A DNA stretch of 64,000 nt from Spongilla lacustris (lineage: Eukaryota > Porifera > Demospongiae > Spongillida > Spongillidae), in NCBI GenBank assembly GCA_949361645.1, contig OX442416.1, positions 20,543,451 through 20,607,450 of the forward strand, given 5' to 3'. A program made the translations under genes and the position numbers. Shown here piece after piece: positions 24,001-35,900 of the stretch (position 1 is the stretch's first letter; every line of letters begins with the position of its first letter). The notes under the pieces were generated by a model. It was not told where the DNA came from and ran no database searches. It was given only the letters and a program-made list of their open reading frames with translations.

Positions 24001-26929
24001 GTTAAGGATTGCTGGCATGAAATATTCTGTGTCATGGAAGATATCACACTTGGATATGACTTTGAGATGGAGAAGTATGGTAATTACATCATTTGGCTCA
24101 AACAAACCATGTTTATAAATGCTGCTCTGTGAATACGTGGTATCAATAACTTTCAAAAGTTGAGGTGATATGAAGCCTGAGTTGTGAGCATGTTCTACCA
24201 TGCTGCTTGTGCCACCAGAAACTGTGGCATTTACTAATAAGGTGATTATGTTGAGGAGCACTTGAGGGTTAGTGAACACGACATTTGGTAATACTGCTGG
24301 ATAGTACAGGATGACATTTCTGTCATGAAAGAAATGAAGCAAATTTTGCATATCTTCCATTTTGATGTTGAGTGTATTGGCTATTTTTTTACAAACATCT
24401 AGGTCAACTATATCTAATCCACTGTTCTTGGAGTGTATATTAATATTTTGAAGAAAATGAAGCCACCTATGTGGAATACATTTGGGTTGTAACTCATTCC
24501 TCACTTCTATAATTTTCTCCCTTATTTCTGTTAAGACCTTTTTGTCCTTTTCATTTAACTGAGGTATGTTTAGTGGAAATATTATTCTTCCCTCTGAGGA
24601 GCTAGTAAAATAAACATTGTTCAATGTGTTATGGTTTAATTGCTTTAGGAGTTGTTCGTCTTCATCTCCTGCTCCATCCAGACAAGCACTTGAAGGATCT
24701 GTGTTTAAACCAGCTATTAAAGTTCGAAATTGCCCATCTACTTCATGTTTTTGATTGTGCAGTGCACATCTCCTAAGAATTTCAGTGCATTTAAGTATAG
24801 AGGTTTCCAATCTTTCATCATTGCTTTCGCTCTCAACACTGAGGTGGTCACTAAGTCTTTCAGATAGCTTGTAAACAAACACACCTAAGTCATAACTTGA
24901 TACAAAAGCTGATAAGATATGCAGATACTGTGCTTGTCCTCCAGTGTCAATGAATTGTAACCAATTTAATGTTGCTGTTGAATTGTTTGTTAAGGAAATG
25001 TCTGCCTCGCAGTATGTGATTTGTCTTTTGAATGGTTTATAAGAAATGTGCAATGTTGACTGCTCTTCATAAACAGAAACTGGCCTTACTCCTTTGATTA
25101 ATTGTAAAGCATCTTTTAATTGTGTACCTCCATCTTTCTTCCAATATTTGACATTTCTCATGCTTGTAGAAAGGATTTGAGAAAATGTTACAAAATTTGG
25201 TGTTGGATCAGGAGAAGAATTTATTTGATCATTTAATAAAAGATTGTTGAGACATGTTTTCCCAGCTCCTGGAGGCCCAAAAAGTACTACTCTGTTGAAG
25301 TACACTGATATGAGCTCTTCTTCATTGGGTTCAGTATTTGACAATCTTGGATCATCGCTTCGATATTCACAAGTGGCTAAAGGTAAAGGTAGTTTTAGCT
25401 GAGTCATTAATCAAACCATGACTCCATTTAGATATTTAATAACTTACTGTTATTAATGAAAACTATATCTCCAGTACTCTTCTGATAAATATTCCATTGA
25501 GGCTGTTGGGAGCATTAATTATGGTATGAATACATTTGATTATTTTCTTACAATCATTGGACCAAGGTCATCACGAATAGCCTGATGACTCTACATGTAT
25601 TGATGGAATAACACAATGTTATAATTAGCAAACTAATAAGTCAACATTGATTTACCCATGCTGCTAGAATTCTGCTTTTCCTTTCCATTGGTACCCACTG
25701 GCGATGGTTTTTATCAAGCCATATTGCTATACAGTTTGGTGGTAGTGCCTATGGTTAAGACGACAAAAATAACCCAGCAATCAGATGGAAAAATGTATGA
25801 GTCTTACAGGTGTAAACTTTTCCTTCATCATGGTAGAAAAATAGTCAATTAAATTTTTGTGATTAAAAGTGACTGCTAAATCCAAAGGAGAAATTTCATA
25901 TATGTCTTTATCATTAGGATTACAGCCATGCTGCTCTATTAGATACTTTGCAATTTCAAGATTACCACCTTCACAGGCATGATGAAGAGGTATTCTGTTA
26001 TCATAATTGCGACATTGAGGGTCACATTTCTTCTCCTTAATGAGATACACCAAGACGTCTAAACTGCCTCCTAATGCAGCCAAATGGAGGACAGTATCAC
26101 CACTGATATCCTTAACATCAAGGTCACATTCATCTTGTTGTATAAGATATTTAACTATTTCACAATTTCCTTTTTTGCAGGCAACAAGCAGAGGAATTCT
26201 TTCAAATAAACCTTGACATTTTATACTGCACTTGTCTTTGCCCAGAAGGTATTCAGCAAAATCCAAATTGTCATTACCTGTTAAATTAGCCAAATGCAAT
26301 GCTGTATCTCCATTTTCATCTTTGTGAGAGAGGTCGCATCCACATTCCACCAGATACTTTACTATATCAAAATGGCCTGTTAAGCATGCAAATTGCAATG
26401 GAGTTCTGTGCCAGAGGCCTTGACTGTTTATATCACAACTTTTTTCTTCAACCAAATACTTCACTAGAACCAGACTGCCACCAAATGCAGCAATATGAAG
26501 AATACTGTTATTAAAGTTATCTGTCCATGAAAAATCAACCCCATTAATTGACTCTAAATATTGTATAATATTTAGATGCCCTTTTTCACAGGCATGAAAT
26601 GATGGTCTTCTGCCATGTTTTCCTTCACTACCTGGATCACAATTGTGCTTTGTGGTCAAGTACTTTACTAACTCTCCATTGCCACTGTATGCAGCCAAGT
26701 GAAGTGGAGAGTCACCATTAATATCGATACAGAATAAATTACACTTTTTTTGCTCTATCAAATACTGCACAACTTCAAGGTGTCCCTTCTCACAAGCACA
26801 ATGCAATGGTGTTCTTCTCATATCATTCAAAGATTCTGGATCAATATTCTGCTCAATCAGTGATTTAATTTTAGTAATGTTGCCATCACTTGCTGCACTA
26901 CAGATTTGAAGAGCATTGTTGCCTTCCAT
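15059..26929 (-). CDS. ankyrin-WW-like-Roc/COR-ZU5-UPA-Death-TM receptor-like protein
   Basis: Twelve exons join in phase at GT-AG sites: 26929-25808, 25748-25656, 25590-25552, 25502-25448, 25376-23493, 22688-22099, 22043-21906, 21859-21658, 17453-17394, 16245-15985, 15927-15865, 15282-15059 (1,576 residues). Order: 11 ankyrin repeats (1-374, e.g. RRTPLHCACEKGH); a WW-like segment (about 415-448: PQWNIYQKSTGDIVFINN then DDPRL, second Trp replaced by Tyr); a Roc-type GTPase with P-loop GPPGAGKT (470-477) and FIDTGGQ (G3, about 580); a COR-like region (LLHFFHDRNVILYYP); ZU5 (1065-1261, FSIEFPQGVISGSEEL); a UPA-like stretch (1262-1374); a Ser/Pro linker; a Death domain (1397-1481, LPVADWHGVGIELGIP); and a final membrane helix (1546-1568). 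Each module occurs in apoptosis or immune signalling proteins (DAPK1, PIDD1, UNC5, ankyrins); I infer a membrane-tethered GTPase switch with a Death effector. An upstream acceptor at 26952 gives a 5'UTR exon start at 26951; ATG 27010 is a less likely start. An extra exon could hide in the gap. Confidence 0.85.
15434..15576. repeat. 26-bp tandem repeat, about 5.5 copies
   Basis: The unit CTACTGTACAGGGGTCCAAT plus AAAGGT repeats with few changes inside intron 11 of the minus-strand ANK-Roc-Death gene. Confidence 0.9.
16629..16828. other. assembly gap, 200 N
   Basis: Exactly 200 N bases, probably a fixed-size placeholder. It falls in intron 9 of the ANK-Roc-Death gene (17393-16246). The exon phases on either side already match, so no exon is required here, but an alternative one cannot be excluded. 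Confidence 0.99.
17755..18845 (+). pseudogene. retroelement ORF C-terminal fragment, frameshifted
   Basis: Plus-strand reading gives LLRQCGGFCKLVHLARS-like sequence, a 20-bp poly-C tract (17901-17920), then LIGEALHFFDDDVHRCFSE, AWQQAQLSLSRGGLGLRSL and AEAIKDFNDLVS, stop near 18203, a deletion, then LDHLGHHALTCKHGGDVV, an internal stop, HNRLRDVLLESC and RRTRPADILIPHWDLGKPA. The H-H-x3-C finger and the R-PAD block match the C-terminal region of a reverse-transcriptase protein family common in sponge and cnidarian genomes. At least three frame breaks make it dead. It lies in intron 8 of the ANK-Roc-Death gene, on the opposite strand. Confidence 0.75.
18925..19300. repeat. two diverged tandem copies of a 187-bp unit
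   Basis: The unit starting CCGTGAATAATCACGG (about 18927) recurs from CCGTGAAAAATCACGG (about 19113). Both continue through TTACATACAGTAATCTACCA, ATATACGGTTACTACGCAAC and CAATTGCCATTGG. Each start is itself a short hairpin (CCGTGA...TCACGG). It lies in intron 8 and is probably part of a small non-autonomous element. Confidence 0.85.
19411..20507. mobile_element. inverted-repeat element with GTCCCCCC-rich arms
   Basis: The left arm (19411-19557) repeats CAATGTCCCCCCGGA, GCACTAGTG and GGGTAAAATGTCCCCCC. The right arm (about 20380-20507) has the reverse complements (GGGGGGACATTTTACCCTAG, CTAGTGCAGAATGTCCGGGG). Arms are imperfect inverted repeats about 130-150 bp long. The interior holds a further hairpin pairing GTAAAAACC (20176) with GGTTTTTAC (20303) and GTCGAATGT with ACATTCGAC. 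No coding capacity: a composite foldback or MITE-type element in intron 8. Confidence 0.65.
19920..19958. repeat. (TA)n-rich tract
   Basis: ATATATATATATAATTATAT-type low-complexity sequence inside the interior of the GTCCCCCC element. Confidence 0.9.
20516..20573. repeat. (ACGG/ACGT)n microsatellite
   Basis: Tetranucleotide array of GGAC and GTAC words next to the right arm of the inverted-repeat element. Confidence 0.95.
21658..22688 (-). other. ZU5/UPA exon cluster of the ANK-Roc-Death gene
   Basis: Exons 6-8 (22688-22099, 22043-21906, 21859-21658) are separated by introns of 55 and 46 bp with clean GT-AG ends (GAG/GTATCA, TTTTTAG/TCTG, GGG/GTAAGC, CCTTAG/ATTA, ATAG/GTATGT). They encode the ZU5 and UPA-like part and are listed so the exon boundaries can be checked independently. 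Confidence 0.8.
23015..23202. mobile_element. MITE copy (CTCTCAGAGAGAATG family), partial
   Basis: It contains TTAGCACTATATAGAACG, a GCTAAATATAGGA arm, CTTGTTCCCTTCCTTTTTAC, ACCACCATTGCCTTCAAATC and CTCAGAGAGAATGTTTTTTA, the same words and order as the full palindromic element at 62094-62383. It sits in intron 5 of the ANK-Roc-Death gene. Confidence 0.8.
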
Positions 26930-27010
26930 TTTGTGGATTGCAGAATTTTCTCTAAAGGTGTAATGAATATTGCACAATCTAAAAATGCAAATGATTAAAT
27001 CTAATTGCAT

Positions 27011-28092
27011 TCAACACCTCACTCATCACTACATAATCATCAAAAGCCTCCCAAATGTGTTCTGATGTATTTCGATACGGCTGGAGCCCATGTGTGACAC
27101 AAAACACGCTATTTCATCTTCCTACTACAACTACACATATTGTCTTGGACTTAGTTACCAAACATAAATGAAACCATTTCAGCAGAGTTTAGCCCCTGGA
27201 CTGCTGAAAAAAAACATATGTCACACTTCAGAACCACGCAGCTGAGTATCCAGTAATATAATGTATGTTATGTTTTAGCCAACCTTCAGTGCCTTTTCCT
27301 AATAAAGGTGGGGTGAACCTATTACCTTTCACATGTACATCAGATTCAAACTAGGGTGTGTAACATTTTTCATAAATCAAATGTGTTGTTTGACATGACA
27401 ATCCATTCCCTTAGTCATCTTACTCTCTTGAATGCTCGTGGTCTGCCTGGACCATCTGACCAGCCCCACTATAGCTATAGTTAACGGAAATTCTGTCACT
27501 AGAATTTTCTTATCAAATATAACAAGGGTTGGCTATTTATTTCAGCCAGTATGGTGAATTTTTAGGCACATATATAGCAAAGAGACCAGAACTCTGATGG
27601 GCATGTGTACATGCATATTTGAGAGCTCAAAGGACATAAACTATAAAATGCGGATTAATATCTCATTAGACACTGGAAAAATGATGACATTGCGGTGATG
27701 TACTCTTCAGCGCTGCCATATGCATCAGATGATGAGCTGCACTAGCTGAGTTATGTGCAGCCGTCTGGCATGTGTGCCGGTTTTCGAACATTTGAGCATG
27801 CGCGAATGAAATATATCCCGCCGCTTCGGTAAATTAAAGCGACAAAATAGGAAGTTTAGTGGCTACGTGCAGTCTTCTGAAAATTTGATTTGATTGACTC
27901 ATTGGTGGTATTGGATTAAAAATTCAGGCCCCGTAGCCAGCCAAGGGGGAGAGGGGGGGGGGGGTTCGATGCTTCAGAGTTCCGCCCCGTCTAGTTAAAT
28001 TACATTTTGCATCAGGCCCGAAGGTGACAACAGCTAGCGCTCACACTTTTTGTGTAGAGCAGTGGAATCTCGTATTTGGCCCACGGCCCTTC
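27011..28092. other. upstream region of the ANK-Roc-Death gene
   Basis: No coding frame supported. It should hold the promoter and 5'UTR exon(s) of the minus-strand gene that begins coding at 26929, but I see no distinct TATA box or CpG-rich block. A poly-G run lies near 27953-27964. Confidence 0.4.
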
Positions 28093-28093
28093 T

Positions 28094-28208
28094 CCCCCCC
28101 CCCCCCCCCCCCCTCCCCATCCCCATGGCCACGCATGCACGAGTAGGACCCCCCCCCCCCCCCCCCCCCCCCCCCCCGCTATCGTATCAGTTCTATTATT
28201 CGATCACG

Positions 28209-28239
<31 letters not shown>
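28094..28239. repeat. cluster of three long poly-C tracts
   Basis: Uninterrupted C runs at 28094-28113, 28149-28177 and 28209-28239 separated by about 30 bp. The Pro-rich frames across them are artefacts. On the minus strand this is a dense G-quadruplex-capable block between two divergently oriented loci. Confidence 0.95.
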
Positions 28240-28240
<1 letters not shown>

Positions 28241-28839
28241 CCAGACTTCCTGGCTACAGGGCCACTAGCAGCCAACTACTGAAAGAATCAATACGTATAA
28301 CTATTGACTTCAATACGTATAACTATTGACTATAGTCTTTCGACGCGTCTGTACTGTGTCTCCAAATGCTGGCTATACATTACGAAAGGGCGTGTTTTGA
28401 TGACTATATACGACTCGAAAAAGCAAAGGCGAAATACAATTATTATAATTATATATACATGCATATGTACGTGCAGTCACTAGTTCTAACTGTAGGTTTA
28501 ATTGGTTCGGTTCAGTACAGTGTGATACCGTACCTTGCTGCATATACTCTTCACTGATACATGCGGGATATACATGTATAAGCATAGATATCGATATTAT
28601 AGTAAATAAAACAGTATTCGAGCGTAGCGTTGCCTTTATTAGTTTAATCCTAAATCAGCCAGACTATTGAGATGGAGCCTGTCAAGTACAGTATCTTCTC
28701 TCTATACAAATAACGTTACTACAATTTTCGTGCCTTACCTTTTGATCCGCTCTGCTTTCGCCTCACGTTGTTGCACTTCTGGGGGGCGAGGCGTCAAATA
28801 TAACCAATTGATGTATGAATTCTTGCATATGTAATGCAC

Positions 28840-29108
28840 CTATCATTGTTACGTGCACGTGACCCCCCAAAACTGGGGCGAAGTCGAGATTAGGTGGGGA
28901 TTTGACGCGTGAATATCATTAATGGGTCACACATTTCTCGGCCGAGGTATTTGACCTTTAATTAACGCACGTAGCGAAGACATTTGACCGGTTATTATCC
29001 CCCAACCAGGGGCGGTTTGCTTTAGTAAAGGTCAAATCCCTCCCAATTCTCCTAGGTGCAAGGTGGGGTGGGGGAAGGTCCGGGGGGGTTATCACGTAAC
29101 AATGATAG
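28840..29108. mobile_element. MITE with 16-bp inverted ends
   Basis: CTATCATTGTTACGTG (28840-28855) and CACGTAACAATGATAG (29093-29108) are perfect inverted repeats flanking 237 bp without coding capacity. I see no matching element in copy 2 of the duplication. Confidence 0.7.
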
Positions 29109-29881
29109 ACGATCCAATTCTTTCCTTCTTTCCTGTTGTAAAAACTTGCGTGACGGGCGCAATAACATATATCGGCATATTGATATGATCAATGCATGAT
29201 AAACTTAATGATCAATCAATCGATATAATTGGAACAGGGATGTCTGTCTAGTCAAATCCAATAATAGGGATTATGAATTCAATTACTCAGAAGGGTGGAG
29301 GGATGGGGGAGGACCCACAGAAGGCTGAAGCAGTCAAGCAGTGATGCTGGCCGTCCCGGACCGTATTGATTTGACGGCTCAGACGGCCCAGCCGCGCCGG
29401 ACAGTGACAATGGATTCTTCATTATAGTACATGTGATGTGACCGCAGTAGACAGGAAAAATGTTGGCAGTCCAAATTTTGAACTGTTGATCGTGGCCGTA
29501 AGGAACTTTCATTGACGGCCACGTGCTCAATTGGACTAAAGATGCTAAGGCACACAACAGTCGATGTTATGCAAGTGCTTCAGGTATACTTGAAGTTCAG
29601 GAAGCAATAAACGAACCGCCATTTTTAAAATTGTGAGAAGGCACATGCAGGCTAGGGCTACAAGTATAATTTAACTGAAGGTGATTTTGTAATAATAAAA
29701 ACAGCCAGCCCATCGGGCTTTTGTGTGCATGCAACGTCTGCATGAGCCTGCAAGATAAAGAATCAAAGATATACCAAGTTATAGCTACATCAGTACTAGT
29801 TATGTCACGTGTGCGTGCATGCCCTATAATTGTACATTTCCCACATGTATTTAATTTTGGGAGTTGCAGCCCTGCACTGGG

Positions 29882-29889
29882 TATAAATA
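29882..29889 (+). promoter_or_regulatory. TATA box, multicopper oxidase copy 1
   Basis: TATAAATA lies 89 bp upstream of the ATG at 29971. The equivalent TATATAAAT is kept at the same place in copy 2, with conserved AGACCAAGTT/GACCAAGTTCCTTC downstream where transcription would start. Confidence 0.6.
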
Positions 29890-29970
29890 AATAATTGAAG
29901 ACCAAGTTACTTCAAAACGGTGCAAACTAGCGTCCTTGCAAAACGTTCTGCATCTGGATCGCAAGCAAAC

Positions 29971-32900
29971 ATGGCGCTGTTACGTAAGTGTTAATTTGCT
30001 TGTACCAGTTGTATGTATACATGTTCATGTAGATAATTAAGCTTATAGCCTACATGTAAACCTACTATTGGCTACTAAAAGTTGCTTATGCATGTCTACT
30101 ATACATCCGGCCTATTGCAGGACGCCTATTTTCATGCGGAATTACCAAGCAGCTCTGGTCTCCTGAATAGATGCATGTACATGTATCAGAAGCGTCGTCG
30201 CCGATTACAATGAAGCGTTCAAATTACAATAGCCATGCATATACGAGCAATTGCATACTTGAATGAAATGTACTAGAAATCAGCACACATTATACGCGGT
30301 TATGCGTTAAAAAGCTACAATGAGTAATGACATTCACTTGTTGACACTTAAGGTGTTATTACGTATACACACTAGCAATTAGCATTCATTGCAGTTTGGG
30401 GGGCCATGCCAAATATATCCGTCTCACATTTAAACTGCCACATTGGTGTGGATACTGGAAGCTGTTGGTGCGCAGTTGTATATATCAGCGGATAATTTAA
30501 TGACACATATAATTACTAATTATAAATATATGCATGCAGTTAGAGCACAGGCATTTTGCCGCATGAAAATTAGGCTGAGGCGACAATACGTACATCCAAG
30601 CGTACCACACGCAAGTGCTATCACGTGATGTCTGAGTGCAGAGCTCGAGGATGGCTTCTTATTTTCTCCAGTTCTTCCTCGTCTTCCAAAATCGCTTTAG
30701 CTGTTCGGGTTCCTCAGAGTCCCGATCTATTTATCATGAGATTTAATTTCTGACTAATAAGGTGTGAGTGCTTTTGAAATATTGATCACTATCTAATTTA
30801 TGTGGTTAAATGTGGTCACCACGATGTCTATCGATATATGCTGTAAGGATTCTTTTATCTTTGCTTGCTGGGATCATCAGTTTGCAGTTATAGACAATGT
30901 AAGTACTCAGTTGGGTTTGATAATGTTGAAGACGTTAGCTCATTCGCAATTGTTTTGACCTGTACATGTACGTGTAAGTTCTAGATCGCGTGCCGACTTA
31001 GTGCACATGGCTTGCACAGGTACTACTCAGTAGGGTAATCTCCAACAGGCAGGAGGAGCACTGGAGAATACATGTAGCCATTTATAAATAAGGTGTGAAG
31101 TGGGAGGGACGGCCGGGGGCACCAAAGGTGTATGAATTTACTGGAGAATACCTGTTGACATAGATTGACCACTAGATATATAGTTTACTATTAGCACCTC
31201 ACATGCACATAGGAATTCATTCTATGCTTGGCGGTCTGATGTTTGTTATTAGTGATCACACCAGTATCTCAGTTGGGTTCGATGATTGTGAAGATGTTAG
31301 CGCCATTCGCAATTATTTTTGACCTGTACACGCAGAACAAGGCACGTTGGTGCATTTCCCCCGTGGGTGCTAATAAGAGTTTCTCGCACGACATAAGTTT
31401 ACGCCCGTCGATTTGCGCGCATGGCCGGTAGTCGTTTCGAAGAACTCATGACTCATGAGATCCTGGGTAAGGATCAGGCTGCTGGCCTAGCATTAATGCA
31501 CATTACCTACTGGCAGAAGATTGAAGTTGTAGAGCCACACTCATATTATGCCCGTCTTCACCTGTGCTCTACGTTTCAAGTGACTTCTTTACACAAACCA
31601 CCGCTGCTTGCCGAAGCTGCCTCATTTCCTCCAAATGATACAAAAAGATCATTTCCCTTTGATTTAAACCACGAAATACAGCAATACCAATCTAATTTGT
31701 AGTATAGAGGGTTCGGTACGTGACCATGGTAACCACAATAGCCGCCATCTTGACAGAGTGATTTATATTGCGAGCCAGCGTTCGATAACATCGATTCACA
31801 GTATTTCGACCAGTAATCAAAGAAAAGATATCGAACTAAGCTTTCTTGTTATCCTGTATAGGTTTTGTGGATCTGTACATGTATTATGATTTTAGGGTCA
31901 TGCGGATACTTTACAGTCTTTAGTATACTACCATGCAGCCGGTAGAGCCTCTATTACTTCCGGCTGTGAGCTATCCGTATACCGTTATTCACTCCAGTGC
32001 GTATACGTCGAAAGACAAGAACCTATACCTATAAGCAGTGATGCCGCGGCCAGCACGGACCGTCCGTGACCGTATTCATTTGACGGTTTATGACGGCCGA
32101 CCGTGACCGTGACCGGGAAGCTTACCGATCACGTGATTAAACAAAATAATTGGCCGTCAAATTTATTTGCTGGCCGTCCGTGGCCGTCAGAACATTTGAC
32201 GGTCCATTAAGCCTATCACGTCACTAGCGTCACGTGCAGTTGATTTTTTCCCTGCGTGGCAAATGTCGCCTTTCCAAGAACCTTTGAGGATAAGCCACCT
32301 GATAGCGCGGTGAAGTCTGCAGCAAACCCACCCGACTGTCACCAACACGTGGCTATGGAACCATTTAAATTTTTATTATTTTTTACGTTGTCCCCCTCGC
32401 CATGACATAGTCTCGTCCCCAGCCTGATATGTATTCGTAATATGCGATGTGCTGCCGAATGTGGGTCTGGGGACGCGACTTGCCATGATTATGCGTTATC
32501 GCGTGGATTCCACGTGCGAGCGAGTTTTCTCCCAGTTGAGACTCATTGTGAAGATGGAGGATGGATCCAGCCAGGATTGAATCTGTTCTCTTTCTCAGCT
32601 GCAATAAAGCCTTTAGTTAATTGAATCTGTTCTTTCACACTTGTTCTGCTATGCCCATGCATACCGTTCATGAACCATTTCTATTGATACCTGCATGCCA
32701 AACTTCTATAGCATAAATAATGACCGTCCGTGACCGTATTAAAATTTTGACGGTTGACGGCCATGCAGCCGTGTACGTGACCGTACTGAAATTATACGGT
32801 CCATCTTTGACCGTGAACGTGACCGTCTATATCCAAACGGCCAGCCGTGAACGTGACCGGATTGTCAAAAGCTGGCCGCGGCATCACTGCCTATAAGCAT

Positions 32901-35900
32901 ACAATGAAGGCTGGGTGCGTATTGTTCTGACGACTGATGCGGGAAACGAACACTGAATTAATCTTCGAGTTGTCAAAGGATAAATACAGTTATATTGAGC
33001 TTGTATTGTAAACGTTATGTTACAGGTTTATCGCTCACAAAAGCACAAAACCTTGGATAATTGCTCAACATTATGGTCTCAGCCCTTTATAATTATGACT
33101 GGAGAGAATTGTACCTATGTTCACGCAGTGCTGCCCTGCTCTTTTGGGTTGCATGCATGTCAATATATATATATACATGCTTGTATCAATGCTATGTGAA
33201 CGTGAACATTTCTCATTTGTCTTTCACTAAAAAAGGTCATCAAGAGAAGCTATGTCTCTTAGAATTGTATAATTTAAACATTGGAAATTCTTCAGTTGGT
33301 GCATGACAATTGTTAATTGCTTTCCTTTATTTAATGACAGCATTACAATACAGAACTAATAGCACCCACACTTCCAACACAATCAGCAACATTAAACCCT
33401 CTATCAGCCATTATGCAACCACCTGCATGGTAGTAGCCCATGCATGCACCGGCATGCAGTGCATGCTCTGTAATTATCACTGGCTCTTCCACCATATCTT
33501 TGTGAAATGAAACTGATAGAACCTTATGGACTGTGCATGCATGTTTAGGTGTTTATAAGTGCTCCAGGTCAGTCTGGCTCTAAGACTTTAAGATCTTTCT
33601 ATAAAATCTCAAAACATTCTATATTGCAGTTCCATTATTTGCTCTGTCTTGCAGTGTAACATTCAGCCTTACACATGCACAAAATCAATTGCTGAAATGA
33701 GGATATCCTGTTCAAGCATTTCACATGAAGTCCTAGCAGTGTGATATGCATGGTTCAGTTGGCAATCCATGCAGTATAGTATATATCGTAGATCACCGGC
33801 TCTTCTCGTCATCTCCATCAAAGAACTGCTGAGTAACTATATATTCTTTTTTTCCAAAGCCATCTTCAACTCCTTGATAGTATAAGCTTTTTCAATTCTT
33901 CTCAAGTTCCATGCCTGTTAGATCATGCTTTGCTGAGAAATCTGTCTGCATGGCATGAAACATTATCCATTGAGCATCGAGTTTGACAACAGTATATCCC
34001 TTACAATGCCAGCTGCAATGAAGTATATTTGCATTACTTTTATAATCAGTACCTGAAAACAACATTTTACTGATCTATCTGGGTTCGTCATGCAGTTTCA
34101 TTGCAGCTGTCATCATTTATACATGTATTGGCAGCTTGAAGCCTATCCTATATATCCGCGATACATGTTTCGAACTGTAACTTTAGAATGACCCATGTTC
34201 TGAGTTGGTACTCAGTCAGGAATCAGGATTTAATTCATCGTAGAGCTTTGCAGGCCCACGTGCAAGTTATAGTAGGTGTATCAGTGGTATATATGCAATT
34301 CTAATTAAGAGGCTAACCTTTGGTGAAATGATCACCGCATACAAGCAACATAGACTTGGTTTTGTGCAACTGCATAGGTGGTAAGGTCTTAGCGATTATT
34401 AGTAATGCTAGCGAGCCATCGTGCACTTCGTTCAGTGGATGTGACGTCACTGTGAGAACCCTCTATATCTGATTCTAACCACACTCAAACAATTCACAAG
34501 TTTAGTGAATTATACTTTTACCTGTATTTTTCATGCAACCTATAATGTCCTATATACAAGTATTTCATAATTCTCTGCACAATGTTGGGCATTAGCTGCT
34601 AAAGTATGCCTGCTGACTTTGTCTACTCCAAATGAAGAAATGTCAACTCTAAACCGGCTAAGATTATGGCCTTGAATAATCTAAAACTTCTTGAACATGC
34701 ACAACCCTCGAGCCATTACACCAACTCAACATGGTGTGACAGTTTTCTAGAAATAGGACAATCTTTTTGAGGATAGAAGCACCATCTGCAATGATTGCAG
34801 TTTTTCAGCTGTCACGTAATATGCCAATGCATGGTTTCAGAATCACTTTCTCATGCATCACCCCAGCCCAAAACCATACAACCATCACTCCTGGTCCTAT
34901 GAATTATATTATATGTGACATACAACATAGATCATATGTGCCTAAAGTGCATGAGGTTTATATACAAACAGAACAGTGAACTTTCTTTGTACCCTGTAGA
35001 TGTTTTTATTTATATTAAAGCATGTATAATATTTTCTTGTAATATTCTGCATACACATTCATGTATGCCGTACACACAGGTGCAACACTGTTGCTTGTAC
35101 TGCTTGCATTCAAGCCAGCCAGCAGTCAGGTCTGCAACTACCAAATGAGGGACTGCATTTGTAACAGCAGCCAGAGTGTGTGCAATTTCAATATAGTGAT
35201 AGAAGCCTTTCCAACCTTTACAAGCTATGAATTGAACAGTGTGCCTGGAATGGCTGGCCTTCAACGTGGGGCATTAGGTGGAATCTACTACTTCAACACA
35301 ACAAGTGGATCACTTGTTGCCAATAACATTACGTTGGGAGGTCGTGGGAGATGCTCTAACATCTCAAACGAGGCATTCGGAAACACAAATTGCAGCATTC
35401 CAATGACAGTTGATGGAAAGACATATCGCACATTCCTTGCTGTGAATGGCCTCATCCCCGGTCCTAACCTCATTGTGAATTATGACCAAACCATAGTTGT
35501 GAATGTCATAAATGCCCTACACAGTGACAGTATCTCCATCCATTGGCATGGGATGCATCAGCACAACACCCCGTGGATGGATGGTGTGGCTGGGATCTCA
35601 CACTGTCCCATCATTCCAGGTGCAAGCTTCACCTACATCTTCAAGGCCAATCCATCAGGCACATTCTGGTACCACTCTCACAGTGGTGCACAATGAACGG
35701 AAGGTATTTTTGGAGCCCTCATTGTTAAGGAGATCAATAATGTACCACAACTGACCCTGAGTTCAACTGAGTACATTTTGTCTTTGCTGGACTGGCAACT
35801 GGAGTCATCAGATGTTCTATTTACCCGACTCAGGAGTAAAATTGGATTTTTTCCCTTAGTGCCGTATGGAGTGGTTCCAACTGGAGGGACAAACTGGGTG

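Noticed and set aside
25377..25407. ATG at 25407 as start of a separate Roc/COR gene
   Set aside because: A pyrimidine-rich acceptor ending at 25377 joins in phase with the WW-like exons and the ankyrin exon, so the start is internal to one gene.
28050..28282. Poly-proline proteins
   Set aside because: Produced only by three poly-C tracts.
31421..31702. 93-codon plus-strand ORF in intron 1 of oxidase copy 1
   Set aside because: The homologous stretch in copy 2 (about 43150-43390) is broken by indels and shows no coding constraint.
35061..35079. ATG at 35061 as start of oxidase copy 1
   Set aside because: It lies upstream of a CACACAG acceptor; splicing from the 29971 exon gives a proper signal peptide conserved in both copies.
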